Below, piece by piece: positions 16,848-25,179 of a stretch of DNA of 64,000 bases. Within the stretch, counting starts at the first letter, position 1; every line of letters begins with the position of its first letter. The stretch covers positions 434,001 through 498,000 of the forward strand of contig NZ_BMMM01000003.1 of the NCBI RefSeq assembly GCF_014645835.1. The letters are read 5' to 3'. Under the pieces are notes generated by a model. The model did no database searches and had not been told where the DNA came from. It saw nothing but the letters and a program-made list of their open reading frames with translations. The position numbers were made by a program, and so were the translations under genes. The stretch comes from Streptomyces albiflavescens (GTDB taxonomy: Bacteria > Actinomycetota > Actinomycetes > Streptomycetales > Streptomycetaceae).

Positions 16848-18146
16848 ATGACCACCCACCTCCCCACCGTGACCGAAGCCGCGAACGAGCCCCTCCCCCT
16901 GGAGGACGTCGACCTCGCCGACCTCGACAACTTCACCGACGGGGTCACCCCCTGGCGGATGTTCCACACCCTGCGCCACGAGGACCCGGTTCACTGGCAG
17001 CCGGAAGAGGCGCCCAACTCCGGCTTCTGGGCCGTGACTCGGCACGCGGACATCGCCCGCGTCGACCGCGACGCCGCGACCTTCACCTCCACCAGGTTCG
17101 TCAACCTCGAAGAGCTCGACGACGACCAGATCAAGAAGCGCGCCTCGATCCTGGAGCTGGACGGCGTCCGTCACCGCGCGATGCGCAGTCTGCTCCAGCG
17201 CCAGTTCGGTCAGGGCGTCATCAACGAGTACACCGACTTCCTGCGCGGCCTGACCGCCAGGACACTCGACGCCGCCCTCGCCAAGGGCACCTTCGACTTC
17301 GTCGCCGACGTCTCCGCCGACTTCCCCATCAACGTGCTGGCCCGCCTCCTCGACGTACCGCCGGAGGACAACCAGCAGCTCATCGACTGGGGCAACCGCA
17401 TCATCGGCAACACCGACCCGGACTACGCCGACGTCCTCCTGCACAGCGCGGAGAGCGAGCAGTACCGCGACCTGCCCTTCCGCTCCCCCGCCTCGCTCGA
17501 AGTCTTCGAGTACGGGCGGGAGTTGGCCCGGCAGCGGCGTGGCGGCACCGGCACCGGCACCGACCTGGTCTCCAAGCTCGTCAACGAGACCCCGCGCGAC
17601 GGAGTCCCGCTCTCGGCCCAGGACTTCGACAACTACTTCCTGCTCCTGGTGGTGGCGGGCAACGAGACCACCCGCCACACCATCTCGCACTCCATGCTCG
17701 CCCTCATCCAGCACCCCGAGCAACTCGCCAGGCTCCAGGAGGACCCCTCCCTCATCCCGACCGCCGTCGAGGAGTTCCTGCGCTGGGCCTCCCCCGTCTA
17801 CCACTTCCGCCGCACCGCGACGCGTGACGTCGAACTCGGCGGCAAGCAGGTGAAGGAGGGCGACAAGGTCGTCATGTGGTACGCCTCCGGGAACCGTGAC
17901 GAGAACGTCTTCGGCAATCCGTACGACTTCGACGTCACCCGGCAGAACAACGACCACGTCACCTTCGGCAAGGGCAGCCCGCACCTGTGCCTGGGCAATC
18001 TGCTGGCCCGCACCGAGATCCGGATCATGTTCGAGGAGCTGATCCCGCGCCTCGCCTCCATCCGCCTCGCCGGCGACGTACCGCGCGTCCGCTCCAACTT
18101 CGTCAACGGCATCAAGAAGCTGCCGGTCGAGGTCACCCTCGCCTGA
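16848..18146 (+). CDS. Cytochrome P450
   Basis: The 432-residue soluble P450 has the oxygen-binding I-helix motif AGNETTR at 270-276, the ExxR pair Glu309-Arg312, and the haem loop FGKGSPHLCLGN with the cysteine ligand at 381. The general shape resembles actinobacterial CYP124/CYP125/CYP142-like enzymes. The ATG at 16848 follows CAGGAGAGAG, 20 bp after the GS-like stop, so both are one operon. Ferredoxin and reductase partners are encoded divergently under a matching operator. In context it could hydroxylate the ring to a catechol, or hydroxylate next to nitrogen in the glutamylated amine to release an aldehyde. Which of these applies cannot be read from sequence. Confidence 0.95.
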   Translation: MTTHLPTVTEAANEPLPLEDVDLADLDNFTDGVTPWRMFHTLRHEDPVHWQPEEAPNSGFWAVTRHADIARVDRDAATFTSTRFVNLEELDDDQIKKRASILELDGVRHRAMRSLLQRQFGQGVINEYTDFLRGLTARTLDAALAKGTFDFVADVSADFPINVLARLLDVPPEDNQQLIDWGNRIIGNTDPDYADVLLHSAESEQYRDLPFRSPASLEVFEYGRELARQRRGGTGTGTDLVSKLVNETPRDGVPLSAQDFDNYFLLLVVAGNETTRHTISHSMLALIQHPEQLARLQEDPSLIPTAVEEFLRWASPVYHFRRTATRDVELGGKQVKEGDKVVMWYASGNRDENVFGNPYDFDVTRQNNDHVTFGKGSPHLCLGNLLARTEIRIMFEELIPRLASIRLAGDVPRVRSNFVNGIKKLPVEVTLA

Positions 18147-18183
18147 CGGCACCACCTCTTCCGGCAGCACCACCGAGCACGTA

Positions 18184-18225
18184 CACCGTGGCCGGGCCGA
18201 CGGCTTCGCCGGCCCGGCCACGGTG
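18184..18225 (+). terminator. Terminator of the GS-P450 operon
   Basis: A perfect 16-bp inverted repeat, CACCGTGGCCGGGCCG at 18184-18199 and its complement at 18210-18225, has a 10-bp loop and begins 38 bp after the P450 stop codon. Confidence 0.8.
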
Positions 18226-18349
18226 CGTAGCGGTTCGGCGATCCACCGCGGTACAACCCTTCGGTCGCGGCGTGCGTCTGCTGTGGAGGAACTGGCGTTC
18301 CCCCACAGTTCGCTCATCCGCCGCCGACGCTTCACCCAGAGGGACCTCC

Positions 18350-19651
18350 ATGCTGCACACCGCTCCCGGTTTCCCCACGCTCCGCAAGACCGCCGGCGCG
18401 ATCGGCGCTGTCGCCCTGATCGCACTGGGTGCCGCGCCCGCCGCCGCCGATGCCCCCGGCCCCCGACTGGCCCTGGGAGAGATCGCCCCGATCGACGGTC
18501 TGAAGCCGGGCAGCAGCGTCGACGTGCCGGTCACCTTCACGAACAAGGGCACCAAGGCAGTCGACAAGATCTGGCTGTCGTACTCCGTCACCCGCGGGCT
18601 CAGCCAGGCGGAACTGCCCTCCAACTGCCTTCGCTACGAGGTCTCCTCCTTCGACGAGGCCCCGAGTCACTCCGACGCGGTCTGCGCATTCGATCAGACG
18701 GTGGAACCCGGCGTCGTCTACGCGCCCGAGAAGTCGCTGACGCTGAACGTGCTCGACCGAGCGCTGTACGACAGGCTCCGGGTGGCAGTCGCCACCACCG
18801 ACACCGCCCCCGGTGACGGCGCCTCGCAGCCCGTGCGCGGGACCGGACCCGCGGTGAAGCTGGTCGCGCGGCCCGACGCCACCCCGACCGGCACCGGCTC
18901 CGACGCGCACCCCGACTGGGACGCTGCCGATGTGGCCGTGACCACGGCGAACACGGCCGACTTCCAGGTGTCCGGAGCCCGGGTGAAGGGCCGCGTCGGA
19001 GACACGGTCGCTCTGGCGGTGAAGTTCACCAACGCCGGGCCGGGCTGGGTGCTCAGGGACGCGGGCACCCCGGCGACCCGGGTTCTGGTCAAGATGCCCG
19101 CCGGTACGACGGTCACCAAGGCCCACGGGTTTTGCGACAGCGTGGGGTCCGGCAGCTATGACTGCGGCACCAGCCAGTCCTGGGTCGACGAACAGGGCGG
19201 GGAGACCTACACCTTCACGCTGAAGATCGACAAGGTGGTGCCGGGGGCCAAGGGCTCGGTGGCACTCGCCGGAGAATCCCGGCCGTTCGACAAGAACAAG
19301 GCGAACGACACGGCCGACATCCTGCTCGACGTCACCGGTGGCGGGTCGACGGGTGGGGGCGGCTCGGCCGATGGCGGCTCGACATCCTCCACCGGTGGCT
19401 CCGGCACCTCGTCGACCGGAGGCTCCAGCACCTCGTCGACAGGAGGCTCCAGCACCGGGTCCGCCGGCGGTTCCGGTTCCACGGGCGGATCCTCCACCGC
19501 GAGCGGTTCCTCGGGATCCGCCTCCACCGGCGGCGACCTGGCGAACACCGGTTCCGGTTCCACCCTGCCCATCGCGGGCGCGGCGGCCGCGGCCGTCGTC
19601 GCCGGCACGGGCGCCGTCCTGGTCGTACGCCGCCGCGCGGCCCAGCGGTAA
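18350..19651 (+). CDS. LAxTG sortase-anchored cell-surface protein
   Basis: The 433-residue protein is exported: a signal peptide with Arg/Lys then a hydrophobic core (IGAVALIALGAAPAAA) ends near residue 34. Two DUF11/CARDB-like repeats follow, with VPVTFTNKGTKAVDKIW near 59 and VALAVKFTNAGPGWVLRD near 220. Residues about 325-395 are a Gly/Ser/Thr-rich stalk. The C-terminus is a sorting signal: LANTG at 397-401, a hydrophobic helix and RRRAAQR. LAxTG is the signal for class E sortases of Streptomyces, so the protein is probably linked to peptidoglycan. No sortase gene is in the window. The ATG at 18350 follows AGAGGGA. The function is unknown. Confidence 0.88.
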   Translation: MLHTAPGFPTLRKTAGAIGAVALIALGAAPAAADAPGPRLALGEIAPIDGLKPGSSVDVPVTFTNKGTKAVDKIWLSYSVTRGLSQAELPSNCLRYEVSSFDEAPSHSDAVCAFDQTVEPGVVYAPEKSLTLNVLDRALYDRLRVAVATTDTAPGDGASQPVRGTGPAVKLVARPDATPTGTGSDAHPDWDAADVAVTTANTADFQVSGARVKGRVGDTVALAVKFTNAGPGWVLRDAGTPATRVLVKMPAGTTVTKAHGFCDSVGSGSYDCGTSQSWVDEQGGETYTFTLKIDKVVPGAKGSVALAGESRPFDKNKANDTADILLDVTGGGSTGGGGSADGGSTSSTGGSGTSSTGGSSTSSTGGSSTGSAGGSGSTGGSSTASGSSGSASTGGDLANTGSGSTLPIAGAAAAAVVAGTGAVLVVRRRAAQR

Positions 19652-19756
19652 CGACCGAACCGATCCGGCAGGCGGCGGATCAGTCCGCCGCCCGCACATC
19701 CCCGCCGAGCAGTTGGCGCTGCTCGGCACCTCCCGTCGCGCGCATTCCCGCACTGC

Positions 19757-21019
19757 TCATCGACGGGCGAACCGGCGCGCCAGGAGGGCCGCCGGGATCG
19801 CGACCAGGAAGGCGAAGACCAGCACGGCGTCGCGGACCGGTACCGTCTGGACGGCCAGGCCCAGCCCCAGCACCGGCAGCGACAGGCCCAGATAGGCGGC
19901 GAGGAACAGTCCGGTGAGCGTCTCTCCGCGCCGCTCGGGCACGGCCAGCGACAGCACCGTACTGACACTGCCCTTGAAGGCCGTACCGGCGGCCGCCCCG
20001 GAGACCGCGCCGCCGACGAGGAACAGCGGGAGGTCCGCCGTCCGGACGGCGGCGGTCAGCGCGGCCATGGCGACCACGAGGAGCCCCAGCCCCAGGAGTA
20101 GTTGGGTACGGGTGCCCAGGCGAGCCAGCAGGATCTGTGCCAGCGCCGCCGAACCGAAGACGAGGAAGGCGGCGAGTCCGGTGACCGTGGGGGAAGCAAC
20201 GTGCAGATCCCTGAGGACGACCGGAGTCAACGAGGTGAACAGGCCGAAGACCGCGAAGGCGATCAGAGCCGCGCCGGCCGCGGCGAAGAAGGCGGGACGG
20301 GCCCGGTCGGGAACGCTGATGCGCTGGGGGCGGTAGCGCGGCCGCGGCTCGGGCCGCTCCACGGTTTCCGGAGTGAGGACCACGGCCACCGCTCCGACGA
20401 CGAACAGGCCGAGGAAGAGCAGGTAGGGAGTGTGCAGAGGGGCCGAGGTGTGTTCGGCGAGGAGCCCGGAGACCAGTGGCCCGAGTCCCAGCCCGCCGAG
20501 GTTGGCACCCGTGGCCACCACATTGGCGCGGACGGGCGAGGCGTCGGGCCGGGCCTGCCGGTGCAGGTCGTCCAGGTACGCGGTGGCCGTCGCCGTCAGC
20601 AGTCCCACGCTCAGTCCCGACAGCAGACGGGCCACGAGGAGGACGGGCACGGAGGACCATCTCGCGAAGACCAGGGCGGAGGCGATGCCGAGCGCGATCG
20701 CCGGGAGCAGCACCCTTCTGCGCCCGAACCAGTCCGACAGATGTCCGGCCAGGAAGAGTGCCGCCAGCACGCCGACGGCATAGGTCGCGAAGACGATCGT
20801 GACGACGAACGGGCCGAAACCGTCGGCACGCTGGTACAGCGGGTAGAGCGGGGTGGGCACGGTGGAGAAGGCCATGGTCAGGGTGAAGGTCGCGGCGACC
20901 AGCCAGAAGCCCACGTGGTGACGGGCAGGCGAGTGATGCCGTGGGACGCCTCCACGGGTCCCGGCCGCCCGGGCCCGCGGGCCCGGCGCCCGGTCTGTCG
21001 TGCTGGTCAACGCGGTCAT
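19757..21019 (-). CDS. MFS transporter (drug/metabolite exporter)
   Basis: The 420-residue major facilitator protein has 12 predicted helices. The first is FWLVAATFTLTMAFSTVPTP near residue 38, followed by the family loop LAGHLSDWFGRRRVLLPAIA near residue 90. The ATG at 21019 is preferred to starts farther out, because the region beyond it holds operator-like symmetry. It is divergent from the LysR gene at 21202, which probably regulates it. The substrate is unknown; such pairs often handle drugs or sugars. Confidence 0.9.
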   Translation of the reverse strand: MTALTSTTDRAPGPRARAAGTRGGVPRHHSPARHHVGFWLVAATFTLTMAFSTVPTPLYPLYQRADGFGPFVVTIVFATYAVGVLAALFLAGHLSDWFGRRRVLLPAIALGIASALVFARWSSVPVLLVARLLSGLSVGLLTATATAYLDDLHRQARPDASPVRANVVATGANLGGLGLGPLVSGLLAEHTSAPLHTPYLLFLGLFVVGAVAVVLTPETVERPEPRPRYRPQRISVPDRARPAFFAAAGAALIAFAVFGLFTSLTPVVLRDLHVASPTVTGLAAFLVFGSAALAQILLARLGTRTQLLLGLGLLVVAMAALTAAVRTADLPLFLVGGAVSGAAAGTAFKGSVSTVLSLAVPERRGETLTGLFLAAYLGLSLPVLGLGLAVQTVPVRDAVLVFAFLVAIPAALLARRFARR

Positions 21020-21105
21020 GAGCGACCTCTCCTTCGACGCATCCCACATTCGGCTTCGTGACCGGATCAACGTGTGCCGAGAAACCGCGCTTCCGCAGTT
21101 GGCGC

Positions 21106-21140
21106 GATAATCGACGAAGACTGTTATCTCCAAGAGAGAT
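21106..21140. promoter_or_regulatory. LysR-type binding region
   Basis: GATAA at 21106-21110 faces TTATC at 21124-21128, and ATCTC at 21126-21130 faces GAGAT at 21136-21140. The overlapping inverted repeats lie between the divergent MFS and LysR genes, in the expected place for LysR recognition and activation sites. Confidence 0.5.
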
Positions 21141-21201
21141 TTCCGTGCGGAGACCTGCGGAGATTTCCCATGGGGATGACCCGGCCATCGGGAGCGTGCT
21201 C

Positions 21202-22071
21202 ATGGACCTGCGGCAGATGGAGGTCGTGATCGCCGTCGCCGAAGAGGGCGGCTTCACGGCGGCGGCGCAGCGGCTCCACGTCGTCCAGTCCGCCGTGTCG
21301 GGCACGGTGCGCGCCTTGGAGCGAGAGCTGGGTACGCGGTTGTTCGACCGCACCACACATCGGGTGGCTCTGACACCGGCCGGCGAGGCGTTCGTTCCGG
21401 CCGCACGCGCGGCCCTGCGCGCCGCGGAACAGGCACGGTCGGCGGTGGACGCCGTGCAGGGCCAGTTGCGGGGGACGGTGACGGTCGGCACGATGCAGGG
21501 CGTCTGGGCCGGCCTCCACCACGCTCTGGCCGCATTGCGAGCCGAACATCCCGGCGTGGTGGTACGGCTCCGGCAGGCAGCCGTGGTCGACATCCGTCAG
21601 GCGCTGCGCGACGGGACGGTGGACCTGGCGGTGGTCGCCCTCGACCGTCGGCAGCAGCGAGCACTGGTCACGCGTCTGCTCGCCCGGGAGGAGATGGTGC
21701 TGGTGGTTTCTCCCGAGCGGGAACTCAGCGGAACGGGAGCGGATGGAAAGGTCACGCTCGACGAGGTGGCCCGGCTCCCCCTGGTGGACTTCGCCCCCGG
21801 ATGGGCGATCCGGGTCGCGGTGGACCGCGCCTTCCGCGCCGCTCTCGTCGAGCGCGACACGACCTTCGAGGTCAACGACATCGTCGCGGCGGCCGAACTC
21901 GTCCGCCACGATCTGGGCGTCTGCATCATTCCCGAGTCGATCGCCGCACGCTTCCCCGACCTGGCCGTACGCCGGCTCGAACGCCACGCGCCGCACTGGA
22001 ATGTCATGGTCGTACGCCCCCGGGGCGAGGCACCCCCGGCAGTCGCCGCGCTGCTCCGGCACATCACGTGA
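21202..22071 (+). CDS. LysR-family transcriptional regulator
   Basis: The 289-residue LysR protein has its winged helix at residues 1-60: MDLRQMEVVIAVAEEGGFTA, then AAQRLHVVQSAVSGTVRALE. The effector domain begins near residue 90 with GTVTVGTMQGVWAG. The ATG at 21202 has GGGAG eight bases upstream; a GTG two codons earlier is an alternative. It is divergent from the MFS exporter gene and likely controls it. The downstream end is followed by the MITE insertion at 22229. Confidence 0.92.
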   Translation: MDLRQMEVVIAVAEEGGFTAAAQRLHVVQSAVSGTVRALERELGTRLFDRTTHRVALTPAGEAFVPAARAALRAAEQARSAVDAVQGQLRGTVTVGTMQGVWAGLHHALAALRAEHPGVVVRLRQAAVVDIRQALRDGTVDLAVVALDRRQQRALVTRLLAREEMVLVVSPERELSGTGADGKVTLDEVARLPLVDFAPGWAIRVAVDRAFRAALVERDTTFEVNDIVAAAELVRHDLGVCIIPESIAARFPDLAVRRLERHAPHWNVMVVRPRGEAPPAVAALLRHIT

Positions 22072-22228
22072 CCGCGCGGAACTGTCCACGGAACGCGGAG
22101 CGGATCGGTCCCGGCCGCGAGGAGCGCGGCAGCCGACAGGGAGGAGCGGTGCCGGGCAACGCGGCCGGGGGCAGCCGTCCTCGTGGTCGTGGGCACAGCC
22201 AAGACCAGCACCGCACCTCTGGGCCGTC

Positions 22229-22409
22229 CTAGGTCCTGTCGTCAAATTCCCGTCGTCCGCCCGGAGGGCGGGCCCTGCGGCGTCAGGTGCGTGCTCTCGG
22301 CGTGCCGGGCACAGGCCCTCGTACTGGATGTACTTGGGTCTGTGCCCGGTGCGGCGAGAGTGCGTGCATGGCGTCGCGGGGCAGACGGGAATGTGACGAC
22401 AGGGCCTAG
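22229..22409. mobile_element. Foldback MITE of IS5-family type with CTAG duplication
   Basis: The element at 22233-22405 (173 bp) is bounded by GTCCTGTCGTCA and TGACGACAGGGC, terminal inverted repeats with one mismatch in 12. It is flanked by CTAG at 22229-22232 and 22406-22409, matching the YTAR target duplications of IS5-group transposases. The two halves are complementary along nearly their full length with interruptions (GACGGGAAT, GGGCACAG and CTCTCG segments recur inverted), closing on GTACTGGATGTAC near the centre, so the single strand can fold into one long hairpin. There is no transposase. The right CTAG supplies the TAG stop codon of the MFS gene on the minus strand. Confidence 0.85.
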
Positions 22410-23863
22410 GCGCCGACGGGGTCTCGGGGCGAGAGCCGCGAGCGCAGCCGAAGTCCCAGGGCCACGGCCAGTCCGAAGGCCACGAGGAGGGCGGCGACAG
22501 CGAACGTCCAGTGCGTGCCGCGGACTGTCGCCGCCGACGGGGCGGTGGTCACATCGCTCGTTCCGGCGGCGAAGACGAAGACCGTTCCCATGACCGATGC
22601 GCCGGTCATGAGGCCCAGGTTCCGGGCGAGGTTCAGCATGCCCGACACCAGGCCACGCCGGCTCGGGGAGACATCCTTCATGACCGCTGTGTTGTTGGCC
22701 GCCTGAAACAGCGCGTAGCTCGCGGTGACGACGACCAGGGGCAGGACGTATCCGATGACACCGGCCGCCGGGGGCATCAGGGAGAGCACCACGGCACCGC
22801 CGAGGATGCCGCTGAGTCCGACGACCACCATGGCCTCGGCTCCGAAGCGATCGGTGGCGCGGCCGGCCGGGACGCCGGTGAGGGCGGACACGGCGGGGCC
22901 TGCCGACATCACCAGACCGACGAGCGCCGGGTCGAGATCGAGTGCCCGGGCCAGGTGGAAGGGTCCCACGACCAGGGTGGTCATCATGACGGTCGAGACC
23001 AGGGCGCTCGTCGTCAGTCCGGCGGCGAGAACGGGATCGCGGAGCATCGAGAGGGTGAGCAGCGGGGACGGGACCCGGCTCTCGGCGAAGACGAACAGGG
23101 CGAGGCCTGCCGCCGAGGCGATGAGCAGTCCGATGGCGAGCGGGCCGAACGAGTTCCCTTCGATCGTCATCGCCAGCGCGTAGGCGCCCAGAGTGATGGC
23201 CAGCAGTGCCGCGCCCAGGGTGTCGAACCGACGGCGTGGAGAGCTAGTTGCCGGTACGGCATCGGGCAACACCCGGAAGGTGAGCGCGAGCGCCACGAGG
23301 CCGAGAGGCACACCGGCGAGGAAGATCGCCCGCCAGCCGAAGAGCGTGATCAGGGCTCCACCGAGGGTGGGTCCCAGCGCCGTACCGACTGCCGACATCG
23401 TGCCGAGCAGGCCCATGACGCTGCCGGTGCGGTCCTTGGGCACCGTCTCACCGACAAAAGCCATGGTCAGCGCCATCATGCACGCGGCGCCTGCCCCTTG
23501 GAGTGCCCGGGCGGCGACCAGGAGGGGAAGGTTCGGGGCGAGACCGCACAACAGCGTCGCGAGGGTGAACACGGCGATGCCGCTCAGCAGGAGGCGACGT
23601 CGGCCGGCGAGGTCGCCGAGGCGGCCGGCTCCGACGATCAGTGTCGTGATGGCGAGGAGGTAGGCGATGACGACCCACTGGACCTCGTTGAAGCCCGCAC
23701 CGAAGGCAACGGCCATGTTCGGCAGGCCGACGTTGGCGATGCTGATGCTCAGGGAGGGCAGCAGCATGGTCAGCGACAGTGCGCCGAGCGCCCAGGCCAA
23801 TGACGGACGGCGCACGGGCGACGTCCCGTCGGCCTCGGTGTACGAAGGGGTTACTGGTCTCAC
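22406..23863 (-). CDS. MFS transporter, DHA2 family (14 TM)
   Basis: The 485-residue proton-driven exporter resembles DHA2 drug antiporters. The first helix is ALGALSLTMLLPSLSISIAN near residue 24, motif A occurs as GRLGDLAGRRRLLLSGIAVF near residue 80, and motif C-like GTMSAVGTALGPTLGGALI lies near 150. About 14 helices can be counted. The GTG at 23863 has AAAGAGG upstream. The last codon pair GCC TAG falls in the CTAG flank of the MITE, so the insertion preserved the stop. The divergent LysR gene at 24000 is its likely regulator. Confidence 0.92.
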   Translation of the reverse strand: MRPVTPSYTEADGTSPVRRPSLAWALGALSLTMLLPSLSISIANVGLPNMAVAFGAGFNEVQWVVIAYLLAITTLIVGAGRLGDLAGRRRLLLSGIAVFTLATLLCGLAPNLPLLVAARALQGAGAACMMALTMAFVGETVPKDRTGSVMGLLGTMSAVGTALGPTLGGALITLFGWRAIFLAGVPLGLVALALTFRVLPDAVPATSSPRRRFDTLGAALLAITLGAYALAMTIEGNSFGPLAIGLLIASAAGLALFVFAESRVPSPLLTLSMLRDPVLAAGLTTSALVSTVMMTTLVVGPFHLARALDLDPALVGLVMSAGPAVSALTGVPAGRATDRFGAEAMVVVGLSGILGGAVVLSLMPPAAGVIGYVLPLVVVTASYALFQAANNTAVMKDVSPSRRGLVSGMLNLARNLGLMTGASVMGTVFVFAAGTSDVTTAPSAATVRGTHWTFAVAALLVAFGLAVALGLRLRSRLSPRDPVGA

Positions 23864-23999
23864 AACGCTGGCCTCTTTCCGGAGTCGACGGGATCGCAAT
23901 GAACGTAGGCCTCGCTCCGACCTGACGGAAGACGCAAAGATGGAAAGCCATTTGTGCACACAGCGCCATGTCCCGATCGATCCGTGAGATCGTGTGCGT

Positions 24000-24902
24000 A
24001 TGTCCAGGCCCGATTTGAATCTGCTGGTCACGCTGGACGTCCTGCTCGAGGAGGGCAGCGTCACGCGAGCGGGAGAACGGCTTGCCCTCAGCCCCTCCGC
24101 GATGAGTCGCGCGCTCGCGCGACTGCGGCGGGCCACGGGCGATCCGCTGCTGGTGCGGGCCGGCCGAGGGCTGGTGCCCACGCCGCGCGCCCTGGAGTTG
24201 CGCGACCGTGTGCGTGGCCTGGTCCGGGAGGCCGAAGAGGTGTTGCGGCCGGCCGAGAAGCTGGACCTGGCGACGCTGGAGAGGACGTTCGCGTTGCGCA
24301 GCAGCGATGGGTTCGTGAAGAGATTCGGACCCACGTTGGTCGCCGAGGTCGGCAGCGAGGCACCCGGCGTACGACTGCGGTTCCTGCAGAAGACCAAGAA
24401 GGACATCGGTCCCTTGCGCGACGGCATGGTCGACCTGGAGACGGGTGTCGTCGAAGACGTGCTGCCTCCCGACGTGTTGAGTACGGCCCTGTTCACCGAC
24501 CGGTTCGTCGGGGTGGTGCGAAGCGAGCATCCGCTGAGTACCGGGAAGGTGACGACGGCCCGGTATGCCTCCGCGCGACATGTGCACGTCTCGCGGCGCG
24601 GTCTGACGGAGGGGCTGGTGGACGAGGCTCTTGACCCGACGGGCCGTCGGCGGGATGTCGTGACGGTCGTCGACGGCTTCAGTGCCGCGTTGGCCCTGGC
24701 CAAGGCGTCGGACCTGGTTGCCACGGTTCCGGAGCGGCACACCGCGGACCTGCGGCGCGGGATGTGCTCCTTCGAACTGCCCTTCCGCGCTCCCGAGGTG
24801 ACGGTGTCGCTGCTGTGGCACGTCCGACTCGACGCGGACCCGGCTCACCGGTGGCTGCGCGAGCGCGTACTCGGTGTGTGTCGCTTCGACGGACAGGATT
24901 GA
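24000..24902 (+). CDS. LysR-family regulator (NodD/NahR-like)
   Basis: The ATG at 24000 gives 300 residues; a GTG two codons earlier is possible and neither has a strong RBS. The winged helix reads RPDLNLLVTLDVLLEEGSVT and LALSPSAMSRALARLRRATG, the form seen in the NodD/NahR branch that binds aromatic effectors. The C-terminal domain contains HPLSTGKVTTARYASARHVH near 180. It is divergent from the DHA2 exporter gene and probably activates it in response to a toxic aromatic or drug. The exact ligand cannot be inferred. Confidence 0.9.
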   Translation: MSRPDLNLLVTLDVLLEEGSVTRAGERLALSPSAMSRALARLRRATGDPLLVRAGRGLVPTPRALELRDRVRGLVREAEEVLRPAEKLDLATLERTFALRSSDGFVKRFGPTLVAEVGSEAPGVRLRFLQKTKKDIGPLRDGMVDLETGVVEDVLPPDVLSTALFTDRFVGVVRSEHPLSTGKVTTARYASARHVHVSRRGLTEGLVDEALDPTGRRRDVVTVVDGFSAALALAKASDLVATVPERHTADLRRGMCSFELPFRAPEVTVSLLWHVRLDADPAHRWLRERVLGVCRFDGQD

Positions 24903-25062
24903 CGGCTCGGGGAGGTCACCTGTACGCGAGCCGGGGGCGTCCGGTGGCGTCGATGTCGTACGCGATGTCGTACGCGATGACGCCGGCGAGCGGCTCTAGC
25001 GGCAGCGGCCCGCCGACAGGCACCGTGATCCAGGGGGTATCCAGGGGGTAGCCCCCTGCCCT

Positions 25063-25179
25063 TCAGTTCAGCTTCCCAGCCGTCCAGGTGCCGGTGGGGT
25101 CGGGCGGATCCTCCGCCTGCTGCCATTCGCCCTTCGTGGAGACGCCGACCTGCGAGGACTTTCTCCATTGACTGCTCAT
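25063..25179 (-). CDS. Small ORF of 38 residues, coupled to the ORF upstream
   Basis: The ATG at 25179 overlaps the TGA of the preceding ORF as ATGA and opens a 38-codon frame starting MSSQWRKSSQVGVSTKGEWQ and ending TGTWTAGKLN. The WRKSS stretch recalls DUF397-type small proteins of Streptomyces, but the rest does not clearly fit. The overlap argues that both frames are translated. No function can be assigned. The other parts of the gap from 24903 hold only a short GTCGTACGCGAT repetition near 24954-24980. Confidence 0.4.
   Translation of the reverse strand: MSSQWRKSSQVGVSTKGEWQQAEDPPDPTGTWTAGKLN

Noticed and set aside
22483..23803. Plus-strand frame antisense to the DHA2 exporter
   Set aside because: Composition is Gly/Arg/Glu rich without domains, as expected for the antisense of membrane helices.
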